64,000 bases of DNA from NCBI RefSeq assembly GCF_900496995.4, contig NW_024470328.1, positions 186,001-250,000 on the forward strand. Reading direction: 5' to 3'. The notes under the pieces were generated by a model. The model saw only the letters and a list, made by a program, of their open reading frames with translations. It was not told the DNA's origin and did not search any database. A program made the position numbers and the translations under genes. The first letter of the stretch is position 1. Every line of letters begins with the position of its first letter. Below, piece by piece: positions 21,961 to 32,249 of this stretch. Origin of the DNA: Aquila chrysaetos chrysaetos. Its lineage: Eukaryota; Chordata; Aves; Accipitriformes; Accipitridae.

Positions 21961-23470
21961 ATATTTCCTCTTGAACACTGCACATTTTTAGGACAATCTT
22001 TTCTTCAATGTCCTTCCTCCCGACACAAAGCACACTGATTCACTCCTAAGGGGGTGTTAAAATTCCGATTGCTAAAATTCATAAATCCTCTCCGTCCACT
22101 GCTACCTCGTCTTCTTCCTTTACCTCGTCTTCTGTCTGCTGTTCCTGTCATTACGGCCAGTAATCTATTTTCTCTGATTTTCCTTTCTTCTTTTTCCCTG
22201 TTATTATATACTTTCCATGCTGCCTCCAACATTTTATTTAAGCTCCTTGAATCTTCTCCCTCCAGCTTCTGAAGTTTCTTTCTTATATCTGGTGCTGACT
22301 GTCCCATAAAAATCAAAGCTAACTGTATCTGAGCCGCCTCTGTTTCTACTCTTAGATCAGTATATTTTCTGGCAGCTTCCTTCAGTCTTTCCAGAAACGC
22401 TGAGGGAGATTCATTCTTATCTTGTCTCACTTCATATAATTTAGACTAATTCAAAGATTTAGGCATAGCATGTTTAACTCCATATAAAATCCATTTCTGA
22501 TACCGACTCAGCCTTTCTCTATGTTCCACTTTATTTGGATCCCACTGCGGATCCCCAGACGGAAAATTCTGCTCTAATGTTCCACCTATTGTCCCGCTTA
22601 ATACTGCCACTTCTGCCTGTGCTCTGCCAGTTTTTAGTATCATCTGTTTCTCTGTTTCATCCAACAAATTATCCAAGATCACCTGTAAATCACTCCAGTC
22701 TGGATTCTGCGTTCTAATTATAGTATCCACTACTCTGCCAACTCTCTCAGGATCTTCTCTATATACTCCAGCTGCCTGCTTCCAAGCCATCAAGTCCACA
22801 ACCGAGAAGGGCACTTTTACATACACTGGTCCATTGTTACTAACTCCCTGCCTCAAGGGAGCTATTGTTTGTGCCTGCTGTCAGGTTCTTCGAGAAATGG
22901 GGGTATGAATCACAACTTCAGACGGTCCTTCCCCTGCATCCTCTATTCCACTGCTTTCTGTTTCTTCCATCTGTTCCCTATGCTCTCACCCCCAATTCCT
23001 TCCTCTCCTGGGAGGGGATATATCCAACTCTGGCCCTTCATCCTCTTTGGGGGCAATATCACATGCCAGACCACATTTCTTCTCTTTCTTATTATCAAAA
23101 GTTATAGCCATTACCAAATTGTCCCTACTAACTAGCTTGCACTCATTCTGCCAATCTTGTCTCTGTCTTAAGTAAAAAAAATAAATCCACATAAGGTACT
23201 TCACTCCATTTCCCCTCTCTTCTACAAAACAACATTAACTGCAGAATGGTGTTATAATTCAGTGTCCCATTCACGGGCTACCTTTCCTGATCCTCTAATG
23301 TATACAGAGGCCACCAATGATTACAATATTCAATCATTTGATTTTTACGTAAATCATCATATAATTCACCCTAATGTGCCAACAAGCATCCCAACGGAGA
23401 TGTTTTCGGTATCTTTCCATCAGTGGACAAATTTCCCATATTCTTACTCTTAAATAATTTGGCAAATGCC
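21961..23470 (-). pseudogene. gag: Element D gag
   Basis: A matrix-like segment at about 23440-23200 includes PVNGTLNYN, preceded by a stop at the conserved Trp. A capsid-like segment runs 22856-22446 and continues in the same frame past a TAG (22446-22448). Nucleocapsid follows, with basic Arg-rich sequence and a CALCREEGH zinc knuckle that is interrupted by a TGA at 22005-22007. Capsid resembles gammaretroviral gag (SPSAFLERLKEAARKYT). The initiation codon could not be fixed. Confidence 0.8.
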
Positions 23471-23888
23471 ATTATGTTTATACCCAATACTAAATATCTA
23501 TTAAATATATAACAAATATCAGAAATCAATAATCAATTATCAGATGTTAAATACCAAACCAAATATCAAATGCCAAGTATCAAATACAAAGTTTCAAATA
23601 CCAAATACATATATCAAACACCAGATATTAAATGAATACAAATAACAATCGTTGCCAGGTAATGGAGTCCACCTACTTGCCTAGGGCACGGACAAAGCCG
23701 ACTTCCCTAAGCAAGAGTCATAACCAATATCCCCTGGCAAAATTATTAACCAGCAAATATATTCACACTTTATAACTTCCAACTTCAATAAGAGACACTA
23801 CAATCGTTGCCAAGACTCACTTCATGCTCAATTGCACATCCCACACTTACAACACTCACGATACTTCCAAGTACACAATATATCTCAC

Positions 23889-24058
23889 TTTTTTCCTTTT
23901 TTTTTCCTTTTTTTTTCCTTTTTGTTTTTCCCTTTGGTTTTCCTTTTTTTTTCCTTTTTTTTTTTTTTTCTTTTTTTTTTCTTTTTTTTTTTTTTTTTTT
24001 TTTTTCTTTCTTTCTTTTTTTTTTTTTTTTTTGTTTGTTTGTTTGTTTTTCTTTCTTT
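23889..24058. repeat. Pyrimidine-rich low-complexity tract
   Basis: About 170 bp is almost entirely T with interspersed C and G (A/G-rich in the ERV sense strand). Apparent poly-Phe open frames here are artefacts of composition. It lies in the 5' untranslated leader of element D. Confidence 0.9.
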
Positions 24059-24065
24059 AGAATTT

Positions 24066-24148
24066 GGGACTCAAACCCAAAATTTCCAAAATGCTTTTGA
24101 AGCTGGGACTCTAACCCAGAATCCTCAAAAGTTGTGGGACTCTAACCC
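24066..24148 (-). repeat. Diverged T-arm-like hairpin units in element D leader
   Basis: Three spaced units (24066, 24105 and 24136) share the core GGGACTCTAACCC, the first with CAAACCC. On the sense strand they read GGGTTAGAGTCCC or GGGTTTGAGTCCC, a GGG/CCC stem with a 7-base loop. They are outlying members of the array at 24282-24445. Confidence 0.7.
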
Positions 24149-24281
24149 ACTCCCAAATTGTCCAACCCAGCAATAGCTTTCGCTTATGTCTTACGGGCAG
24201 ACGCCTAGGCTTCTACTTCCTTCAGGATCCTTTGTCCAACCTTGCGCAGCTTTTCGCCGCGTCTGACAGGCAGACGATACT

Positions 24282-24445
24282 GGTGGGACTCTAACCCACT
24301 CAGGGGGACTCTAACCCCAAACAATACCGGTGGGACTCTAACCCACTCGGGGGGACTCTAACCCCAAACAATACCGGTGGGACTCTAACCCACTCGGGGG
24401 GACTCTAACCCCAAACAATACCGGTGGGACTCTAACCCACTATCC
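24282..24445 (-). repeat. 47-bp tandem repeat of paired hairpins in element D leader
   Basis: Three full 47-bp units start at 24282, 24329 and 24376, with a partial fourth at 24423. Each unit holds two hairpins on the sense strand: GTGGG-TTAGAGT-CCCAC and GGGG-TTAGAGT-CCCC. The 7-base loop differs from the tRNA T-loop TTCGAGT at one base. A donor-like GGTAAG on the sense strand at about 24465-24470 lies just upstream. Confidence 0.85.
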
Positions 24446-24589
24446 TTAATATTTAAAAGAAGTGTCTTACCAAAATCCAGGGGACGTCGCAAAGAGCCTT
24501 ATGGATCGGGGATCGATGGGTATCCCGAGAAATCCTCGGTGCCGGCAGGAACCGATCGGTCCCCGACTCCTCCGGTCTCTCTCAGCGAG

Positions 24590-24607
24590 GTCCCATCTGG
24601 GTCGCCA
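24590..24607 (-). promoter_or_regulatory. Element D primer-binding site
   Basis: On the minus strand TGGCGACCCAGATGGGAC begins four bases inside the 5' LTR, the expected place. The primer tRNA could not be assigned confidently. Confidence 0.7.
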
Positions 24608-24611
24608 AAAC

Positions 24612-25379
24612 TGTTACCGAAAAGCTCGGAATGAAGAAACTTATCAACACCAATTTAGTGTAGATAAGCAGACACTTCTTTATTGACGGCAGGGTGCGCG
24701 GGCGAGTCCTCTCACGAACCACGCACCCCTGTCTTCAAAACAATACACCTTATATTAAGACTTATCGATACATATTCATTAGATTTCCAAGAAAAGTTAT
24801 ACATATTCATTAGATTTTTGGGAAATCATTAGCATATGTGAATATCTTTTACGCAGGCGTAGTGAAGGTCTCTCCGAGGCGTGGTAAGTCTTGGAGGTGG
24901 GTAGCTTTTGACCAGGAGGTGTGTTTTGGTATTATAATGAAGCAAAGTTCGTCTAGAGTTTATGATTTCTTCATCGATGTTATGGCAACAGGTGCAATCC
25001 ATCCTTTTTGACAGTAGCTATGCAGTTATCTCTAACGGCTCTAGCCAGGGACCTTCCAGGAGCTTTGTACTGCACATTCTATCTTTGGGGATCGGCCGCT
25101 GCGTTCCAAACAGGCCGTTGTCAGGTAACGTACTGACAACTCTTACACCACCCCGTTGTCAGGTATTTCTTTATCTTGTTATTTAAGTTCTAAATGTTTC
25201 TACTAGATGATTTTAGTCAATTTCTCCGGCCTTGATATGGGGCTATACAGGGGATTTTACAGCAGACACTGGTTGGTGGTTAAATATATAAAATACAACA
25301 TACATATGATTTTGCTAAAATATTAAAACTAAATATGATTAATTCTAACTAATAACAAATTAATGACAAATCAGTAACA
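24612..25379 (-). repeat. Element D 5' LTR
   Basis: A 768-bp LTR nearly identical to 17290-18056. Visible differences are one extra A (GAAGAAAC), one C/A change (GGCCGG against GGCAGG) and one C/T change (GATACGG against GATATGG). Confidence 0.95.
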
Positions 25380-25383
25380 CTGT

Positions 25384-25965
25384 CACGGCTGCAAAGAAAA
25401 ACTGTCTGATTTTATCCACAGGAAAAGAGATAAATAAAAATACACTGATGCATGGTACATGAGAACTGTAAAAAGCTCAGATCCTTCATTGACAATATAT
25501 GTCACTTTTTAAGGGTGATGGTTATATCTTTACGGGACACTAACTACAAATAAGAGATGTGTTGTGGATCAGTTGTGAAAAGATTTAAGGCAACTGCCTT
25601 GAATATTTGCTTTGGAAAGTGCCCAAAGAGCAGTCAGTCAGTCATCTGGAGGATTTTCATTTTGACTGCTTCTGCTTTCTGCACTAGTTATTAGATAGCT
25701 AAGTTACACAGTGTTGACTTATAGAGCATATTTAAGTATGCTGTGACATTATTTGTATTTTGAATTTGAATTCTTAAGTTGGCTGTGAAGTATTAATTCC
25801 CCAAACATCCTTGAGCCTGTGGTTCACAAATGTTACCAGAGTTCTAACTAACTTTTTACTGAAGAACAAATCTGAGTTTTAACAACACTTGGATTTGATT
25901 GTGTGAGCCTCCTTAACACATACACAACGCTTTTTCTAATAAAAGAAATGCCACAGGACATAAGT
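25384..25965. other. Non-coding stretch, nothing recognised
   Basis: AT-rich flank of element D without supported features. Confidence 0.5.
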
Positions 25966-25969
25966 GTCT

Positions 25970-26900
25970 CTGTAGCTGAGGGAGGGAACATCAGTGATTG
26001 CTTCAGGCTGTTTGCCAGCAGGTTCCCCTGGAGCCCCAGGGACACCTGGAGGGAGCCCAGAGGGGGCAGAGAAAGTGCTGCCTTGGGCTGGTCCTCTGCT
26101 GCTGAGCTGGGCTGGGCTCCTGGGACAGAGGGAGCTCCTGGCAAGTGGGCAGCGCTGCAGAGAGACAGCTCTGCCCAGGAGCAGCTCCTCTGCAAAGCGC
26201 AGCAGGGCTGAGGGCACTGCCTGCAGGCACCAAGGGGAGAGGAGGGAAGGGAGACGGAGGTTAAAGGCAGTCTAAGGTAGGAGGAGAGAGGAGAGCTGAC
26301 TTGGAGAAAAATCTTGACAGCCCTTAACAGGGTAAGTCTCTGGCTGCAGGGCAATGCAGGGGCAGTTCCTGGAATGACCTCCTAAAGCTGGCACATCCCA
26401 CAGCCTATGGGATCTGTCAGAGGGACTCTCACAGTTTCTGCAGTGTAGAGAAAAGGGACGTGCTTTGGAGCACAGCTTCCCTGCTGCACCCTCAGAGGCA
26501 CAGGGCATGTCAGCTGCCTTCCCCTGGGGATGGCTGCAGAGTGTGAAGGTGGGTGTGCAGCCAGGGGTGCCCAGGGCTGTCCTTCAGAGCAGGGTCCCTG
26601 AGCCCCAGGGGGCTGTGTGCTGCGGCAGGGACTCTGCCACCGGTCAGGGTAAGTACTCAGCCTGCCTGGGGAACTGTAACAGCAGAGTGGGGAGAAGCTG
26701 TGGGTGGAAGAAGCAATCCCCAGCAGGGCAGGGTCCTTCTGCTGACAAGAGGGTGCTGTGTGGGTCAGGGCTACTCACAGTCTCCAGATCAACCCCCAGT
26801 CATTTCCGAGGACACTTTTCAAAGGGAAGGTCAAAGCAGGGATTGCTATAAAGTTAAGGAGCTTTCCTGAGTCTGTGTTTTCTGTTTCCCAGTCTTGGGG
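25970..26900 (+). repeat. OR2 5' region, duplicated upstream of OR1
   Basis: This is the partner of 6940-7830. It carries the same candidate donor (GTAAGT, 26332-26337). It is likely the promoter and non-coding first exon of OR2. It is interrupted relative to OR1 only by small indels. Confidence 0.65.
26332..26337 (+). promoter_or_regulatory. Candidate splice donor of OR2 5' non-coding exon
   Basis: GTAAGT is conserved with 7280-7285. With the acceptor AG at 28241-28242 it gives an intron of about 1.9 kb. Confidence 0.5.
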
Positions 26901-27814
26901 AATTTGGGGGGAGAAATGGAAAAGGAGCTGTCTTGCTTGAACAAGTCCCTGAGACTCCTGAGCTGTAACTTGGAGTGATCAGTAATCCTGATAGGAGCCT
27001 CCTGAAGTAGAGCACAGGGACTGAGAAAAGCTGCCTGGCTGTGCTGGTGCCTGGGAGGTGGCATGCACAGCTGGGTAAGGGTAACTCTTTCCTGAGACTG
27101 CAGCTGCCTCTCCCCTTGCCTCTCTGAGCCAGACCATCACTGCATTTTTCCTTGTTTCCCCACTTGTCTGTGTTATTGCTATTGTTATCTTGTTCTTGCT
27201 GTCAGGCTCTCTGGGGATGGGAGTTTCAGCTGCAGAGTCACACACTGATCTTGTGGGTCCTCCCATGCAGCTGTGTCCATGGGAAGAAGGTTACAGGTGT
27301 CCAAGCCTTCCTCCAAGCTGTGGGGCTGTGGGCAATGCAGCCTGTGTCATTCCCTGGCAAATGAGCTGACTCTCCCTTCCTGAGATACCATCATCAGGAC
27401 ACTTGGCTACCTCCTTGGGGTGTCCTTCCAAGCTGTGAGCTGCCTTCCAGGATGCAGGTCTGTCCCATAGAATCTTGGTGTTACCTGAATGCCCCATGGA
27501 GAAGCACAGAGATCCCATGACTGAGAAAATGCTGTTGGGTTTGTGAAATGAACCACATGTGTCCTTGGCAAGAGGTGGAGTGCTGAAATCTTGAGATAGG
27601 GGGAGACAGTTCGTGGTGTGCGGTAGGTATCCCTGCTCTCAGTAGTGCCTGGAGTGTTTTCAGGTTAACATGGGATTGTGATTAATGTCCATCTCAGAAA
27701 GGTGCAAGCTCAGGGTAGCTGGCCACAAGAGTGGTAGACCAGCTCCCCTCTCTCTGCACTAAGCCACAGGCAATCCTCTTGCCTCACAGGACATGCTTTG
27801 GTTTCTCCAAGTGC
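26901..27814. other. Probable OR2 intron, nothing else recognised
   Basis: No coding family or repeat partner was noticed between the duplicated 5' region and the inverted-repeat arm. Confidence 0.45.
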
Positions 27815-28265
27815 AGCAGAAATTATGACAGTTTCTGAAATCCAGGGAAATCTCCAAGTGAGGTGGGGGAGAGCTGTAAAAAAAACGTGATCTCTCCAGC
27901 AGTGCTTTGATTGTGGTTTCTTAGTCTTGGGAGTGCAGATGCTGACAAGCACTTTTACATTAGGAGCAGTTTCATCTGAACAATTCAAACACCAGGACTG
28001 ACCCCCTGACTGACACAATTCCCAGAAACCCACTGCTGCAGAGCAGGGCTGACTTCTTGGCAGCCAGTGGGCAGAGGTCCTGCTCCTCACGGCCAGCACC
28101 AACCAGAGCTTCAGCAACAGAGCTGAATGAAGATCTCATTGAAATGGAAAAAGGTGCGGTGAATGTGTATGATGAGAAATGGCTTTTATTTTTGTCAGAC
28201 AATAATGCCCTAACTTGTCACTGTCCTTTCCTCCTTGTTCAGTGCTCCACACCCAAAGGCAGCAG

Positions 28266-29198
28266 ATGTCCAACAGCAGCTCCATCACTCAGTTCCGCCT
28301 GCTGGTATTTGCCAACACGTGGGAGTTGCAGCTCTTGCACTTCTGGCTCTTCCTGGGCATCTACCTGGCTGCCCTCCTGGGCAACGGCCTCATCATCACT
28401 GCCGTAGCCTGCGACCACCGCCTCCACACCCCCATGTACTTCTTCCTCCTCAACCTCTCTGTTCTTGACCTGGGCTCCATCTCCACCACTGTCCCCAAAT
28501 CCATGGCCAATTCCCTCTGGGACAACAGGGCCATCTCCTATGCAGGATGTGCTGCACAGGTGTTTCTGTTTCTCTTTTTGATCTCATCAGAGTTTTATCT
28601 CCTCACTGTCATGGCCTATGACCGCTACGTTGCCATCTGCCAACCCCTGCACTACGGGACCCTCCTGGGCAGCAGAGCTTGTGTCCACATGGCAGCAGCC
28701 GCCTGGGGCAGTGGGTTTCTCCATGCTGTGCTGCACACAGCCAACACATTTTCACTACCGCTCTGCAAGGGCAATGCTGTGGACCAGTTCTTCTGTGAAA
28801 TCCCCCAGATCCTCAAGCTCTCCTGCTCAGACTCCTTCCTCAGGGAAGTTGGGGTACTTGGGATCTCTGCCTTTTTTGCATTTGGGTGTTTTACTTTCAT
28901 TGTGCTGTCCTATGTTCAGATCTTCAGGGCTGTGCTGAGGATCCCCTCCGAGCAGGGACGGCACAAAGCCTTTTCCACGTCCCTCCCTCACCTGGCTGTG
29001 GACTCCTTGTTCGTAAGCACTGGCATTTTTGCCTACCTGAAGCCCCCCTCCATCTCCTTCCCATCCCTGGACCTGCTGGTGGCCGTTCTGTACTCGGTGG
29101 TGCCTCCAGCCGTGAACCCCCTCATCTACAGCATGAGAAACCATGAGATCAAGGATGCCCTGAGAAAACTAATCACTGGATGCTTTCAGAAGCAATAA
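28266..29198 (+). CDS. OR2: intact olfactory receptor, OR14-like (bird gamma-c)
   Basis: A 310-residue odorant receptor, full length for the family. It is a G-protein-coupled membrane protein expected in olfactory sensory neurons, with no ligand predictable. The ATG at 28266 was chosen because a polypyrimidine tract and acceptor AG (28241-28242) lie 23 bases upstream, so earlier in-frame codons are intronic. It shows a glycosylation site at Asn3, TM1 with GNGLI (residues 39-43), HTPMYFFL (54-61), Cys95 with extracellular-loop cysteines 167, 177 and 187, MAYDRYVAIC (116-125), a KAFSTSLPH TM6 start (234-242) and NPLIY (284-288). No stop or frameshift is present. OR1 and OR3 are close paralogues. 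Confidence 0.95.
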   Translation: MSNSSSITQFRLLVFANTWELQLLHFWLFLGIYLAALLGNGLIITAVACDHRLHTPMYFFLLNLSVLDLGSISTTVPKSMANSLWDNRAISYAGCAAQVFLFLFLISSEFYLLTVMAYDRYVAICQPLHYGTLLGSRACVHMAAAAWGSGFLHAVLHTANTFSLPLCKGNAVDQFFCEIPQILKLSCSDSFLREVGVLGISAFFAFGCFTFIVLSYVQIFRAVLRIPSEQGRHKAFSTSLPHLAVDSLFVSTGIFAYLKPPSISFPSLDLLVAVLYSVVPPAVNPLIYSMRNHEIKDALRKLITGCFQKQ

Positions 29199-30676
29199 AG
29201 TTCCTGTTGTCTTTTGCATAGTACTCATATCTCATTACAGGCCCAGCCTGTCTTCATGTGTGTTTTTTTAAGTTGATTTTGGGTTTTTTTCTGTTTTTTT
29301 CCTTTGATTTACTTATCTGAATGCTTTCCACAAAAAAAAATGTCTTTATTCCTCTGGTTTCTAGTCTAAAGTATATCCAGCTTTTGTGTGCCCTGGAGGC
29401 TGTGCAAATGAGAAGCTATACTGTCTGTGTATTTAACCTAAATAAAGGGCCCTGCAGTGACTTGTTCTTCTGAGATCCTTCCTCCAAGACCTTCTCTGCA
29501 GCTGCAGGGAGCAGTGCCTGTGTGCAGAAGGGAAGAAGAAAAGAGTCCCGGCACAGCAGCACTGCCACGGAGCTTGGTCTTTCCCGAGCTGCTCTCTTCC
29601 CACTTCCATGCTTTCCTGCTGAACCCTTTGGTTGGTGGAAGGCCTGAGTGCTCTTCAAGCATGGTTAGAGTCCTGCTGTGTGGCAGGCCTGTGACCACAG
29701 GCAAGGACAGGCAATGGGCACTTGTGTGCCAGAGCTGGCCTCCATAGCAGCATTTCCATCATACAAGGGGATTTCCCCATGCCTTGTGCCACAGATGCCC
29801 CCCAGCCCTGGGGCTCACCCCTCTCCACCCGTGAGGAGCTGCTGTGCCCTTCAGAGGGTCTGGGGCTGTGGGGTGAGTACCCAGAGCTCTGCCGCACCCT
29901 GTGGTGGGCACTGCTGTGGGGCCATGCCAGACTGGGCTGCACTGGGGAGAGGGCAGGGGAGGTGGAGATAGATCAAGGGAAGTGGGGAGAGTTTAGGGGG
30001 AGGTGGTCTGGGCTGGAAAGTGCCCAGGAGAGAAAAATATCAGTGTAGAGCTTGTACTGTGTGAGCATGCAGGGCAAGTACTCCCACTGGGTGTTTGTGT
30101 TGCAGAGCCAGGGCTTGTGGAAAACAGTGAAGACATGAAGGTGCAGAGGAGAGGAGGAGGCCGGTCTGTTCCTTTGGTGGTGTGGACAGACAGGGAACGT
30201 GGATCAGGGTCTTCGTCACCCCCAGCATCTCTTTTTGGCCATTTCCAGCACTTGCTGGTCACTCTAGGTTTATGGAAGAGTTTTGCTGTGAGGTCACCTC
30301 CATCTTCCTGCTGGGCCAAGGGCTGGTTTGGGGGAATGGACAGCCCTGCCCAGCCTCTTTCCTTCCCCAGACCCTGGCAGACCCTGGAGCAGAGCTGTCT
30401 GCAAAGCTCCACATGGGACAAGGCTGCAGCAGGGCAGGAGTCACGTGCTGGGGAAGCTGCAAAAGTAGGAGGGTCATGGCAGAACTGTGATCTGAAGGCT
30501 GCCATAGGGATCACAATGGGGGGAACTTTCCTACCCCTGACTCTACCCTCTCCCATGCTGTGCCTGCAGAGTGGGGCTGTAAGACCGTGTATGGGCAGTG
30601 GGGCTGGGCCAGCACAAGCACAGGCCACTGACAGGGGCCAGGAAGCAGCTGCCAGGAGGTGTCTGCAAGGGTGAGA
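29199..30676 (+). other. OR2 3' flank, no gene
   Basis: Non-coding sequence belonging to the inverted duplication. AATAAA occurs at about 29441, a possible polyadenylation signal for OR2 about 240 bp past the stop. A long open frame on the minus strand (29993-30766) has low-complexity composition, and its inverted copy does not keep one comparable frame, so it is not called a gene. Confidence 0.5.
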
Positions 30677-31825
30677 TGGGTTGACCCTGGCTGGTTGCCA
30701 GGTGCCCACCAAAGCCATTCTATCACTCCCCCTCCTCAGCTGGACAGGGGAGAGAAAATATAACAAAGAGCTTGTGGGTCAAGATAAGGACAGGAGAGAG
30801 ATCACTCACCAATTACCGTCACGGGCAAAACAGACTCAACTTGGGGAAAATTAACTCACTTATTACCAAATCAACCAGAGTAGGGTAATGAGAAATAAAA
30901 CCAAATCTCAGAACACCTTCCCTCCACCCCTCCCTTCTTCCCGGGCACAATTTCACTCACAGATTCTCTACCAACCCCCCCCAGCGGCACAGGGGGATGG
31001 GGATGGGGTTTACAGTCAGTTCATCACATGTTATTTTCTGCCGCTTCATCCTCCTCAGAGGGAGGACTCATCACACTCTTCCCCTGCTCCAGCGTGGGGT
31101 CCCACCCACGGGAGACAGTCCTCCACGAACTTCTCCAACGTGGGTCCTTCCCACGGGCTGCAGTTCTTCACGAACTGCTCCAGCATGGGTCCTTTCCACG
31201 GTGCGCAGTCCTTCAGGAGCACTCTGCTCCAGCGTGGGTCCCCCACGGGGTCACAAGTCCTGCCAGAAAACCTGCTCCATGGGCTCCTCTCTCCACAGAT
31301 CCACAGGTCCTGCCAGGAGCCTGCTCCAGCGCGGGGTTCCCACGGGGTCACAGCCTCCTTCGGGAACCCACTTGCTCCGGCGTGGTGTCCTCCACAGGCT
31401 GCAGGTGGATATCTGCTCCACCATGGACCTCCATGGACTGCAGGGGGACAGCCTGCCTCACCATGGTCTTCACCATGGGCTGCAGGGGAATCTCTGCTCC
31501 GGCGCCTGGAGCATGTCCTCCCCCTCCTTCTTCACTGACCTTGGTGTCCGCAGGGTTGTTTCTCTTACATGTTCTCACTCCTCTCTCTGGCTGCCGTTTT
31601 CTGTCTGTCCCATCTTTGTTTCCTTCTTAAAAATGTTATCACAGAGGTGTTACCACTATCGCTGATTGGCTCGGCCTTGGCTGGCGGCAGGTCCGTCTTA
31701 GAGCCAGCTGGTATTGGCTCTCTCTCAAACACAGGGGAAGCTTCCAGCAGCTTCTTACAGAAGCCACCCCTGTAACCCCCCCCCCCCCCCCCGCTACCAA
31801 AACCTTGCCACACAAAGCCAATACA
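30677..31825 (-). mobile_element. Long LTR with internal minisatellite
   Basis: On the minus strand it runs from TGTATTGGCTTTGTG (31825) to ...CCAGGGTCAACCCA (30677), about 1.15 kb. The U3 region contains a degenerate tandem array (about 31080-31510) built around GCTGGAGCAG and CCCGTGGGA blocks, and a 17-base G run (C on the plus strand, 31776-31792). Both ends resemble the LTR at 142-719. No internal ERV sequence is attached and no clear target duplication was found. Confidence 0.75.
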
Positions 31826-32249
31826 GACAGGTACAAAGCAGGAATTTCTATTGCCTTTGCTGTGGAGGTATGTGTGTAGGAAAAGAAAAGCTCACCTGGA
31901 GATGCTGGTGGCAAGGGAATTCGAAAGCAAACAGAAGACCTTTGTTCACTTCTGAGAGACCAAGACTGAACAAGGAAAATGCAGGGCTGCTGCTGAATGG
32001 GGAAGGTGGTTTAATAACAGCAGACACAGCTGGGGCTGAAGGAATGAATGCCTGCTGTGCCTGAGTCTTTACTGAAATGGTCTCCAGGCCCCTGTGCTCA
32101 GGGAAAGGCTTCAAGGAAGAGGAGAGCATGCATTGGCATGAAAGTCAGGAAATCCTGCAAGGACAGATGCCAGTTTCTGTCCCTGCAGAGGACTAGCCCT
32201 GGCAATGACACGGGGGCTGGGCTGCCTGGCTAGAAGGAGGCGTTTTGGA
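31826..32249. other. Non-coding stretch, nothing recognised
   Basis: No supported feature was seen on either strand. Confidence 0.5.

Larger units (their letters stand above)
17290..25379 (-). mobile_element. Element D: class I (gammaretrovirus-like) provirus, young but inactivated
   Basis: A complete-ended minus-strand provirus of about 8.1 kb. CTGT at 17286-17289 and 25380-25383 is a 4-bp target duplication, as in gammaretroviruses. The LTRs differ by only two substitutions and one single-base indel over 768 bp. On the minus strand the order is 5' LTR (25379-24612), primer site, repeat-rich leader, gag, pro, reverse transcriptase, RNase H, integrase, polypurine tract, 3' LTR. Env is missing apart from a possible short remnant at 18070-18640. 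Coding frames are still traceable but carry many stops, mostly at tryptophan positions. Confidence 0.92.
27815..30676 (+). repeat. Inverted segmental duplication, left arm (OR2)
   Basis: This arm matches 56786-59660 on the opposite strand across the OR coding exon, about 450 bp of 5' flank and about 1.4 kb of 3' flank. Shared markers include the TCTTAGTCTTGGGAGTGCAG stretch upstream and the GCAGTGACTTGTTCTTCTGA stretch downstream (29454 and 57988). It ends at the LTR edge at 30677. Confidence 0.9.

Noticed and set aside
23807-24176. Open frames encoding long poly-Phe runs
   Set aside because: They are translations of a T-rich low-complexity tract in the untranslated leader of element D.
24282-24445. 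CRISPR-like spaced repeat
   Set aside because: The 47-bp units are tandem with no unique spacers, and the setting is a retroviral leader in an animal genome.
24066-24445. tRNA gene(s)
   Set aside because: Only a T-arm-like hairpin is present, with no acceptor, D or anticodon arms and no A box in register.
29993-30766. 257-codon minus-strand ORF after OR2
   Set aside because: Low-complexity composition, no family motif, and the inverted copy near 56800-57400 does not preserve one comparable frame.
30997-31665. Overlapping plus-strand ORFs of about 200 codons
   Set aside because: All frames are open because the LTR minisatellite has few stops; there is no conserved protein.
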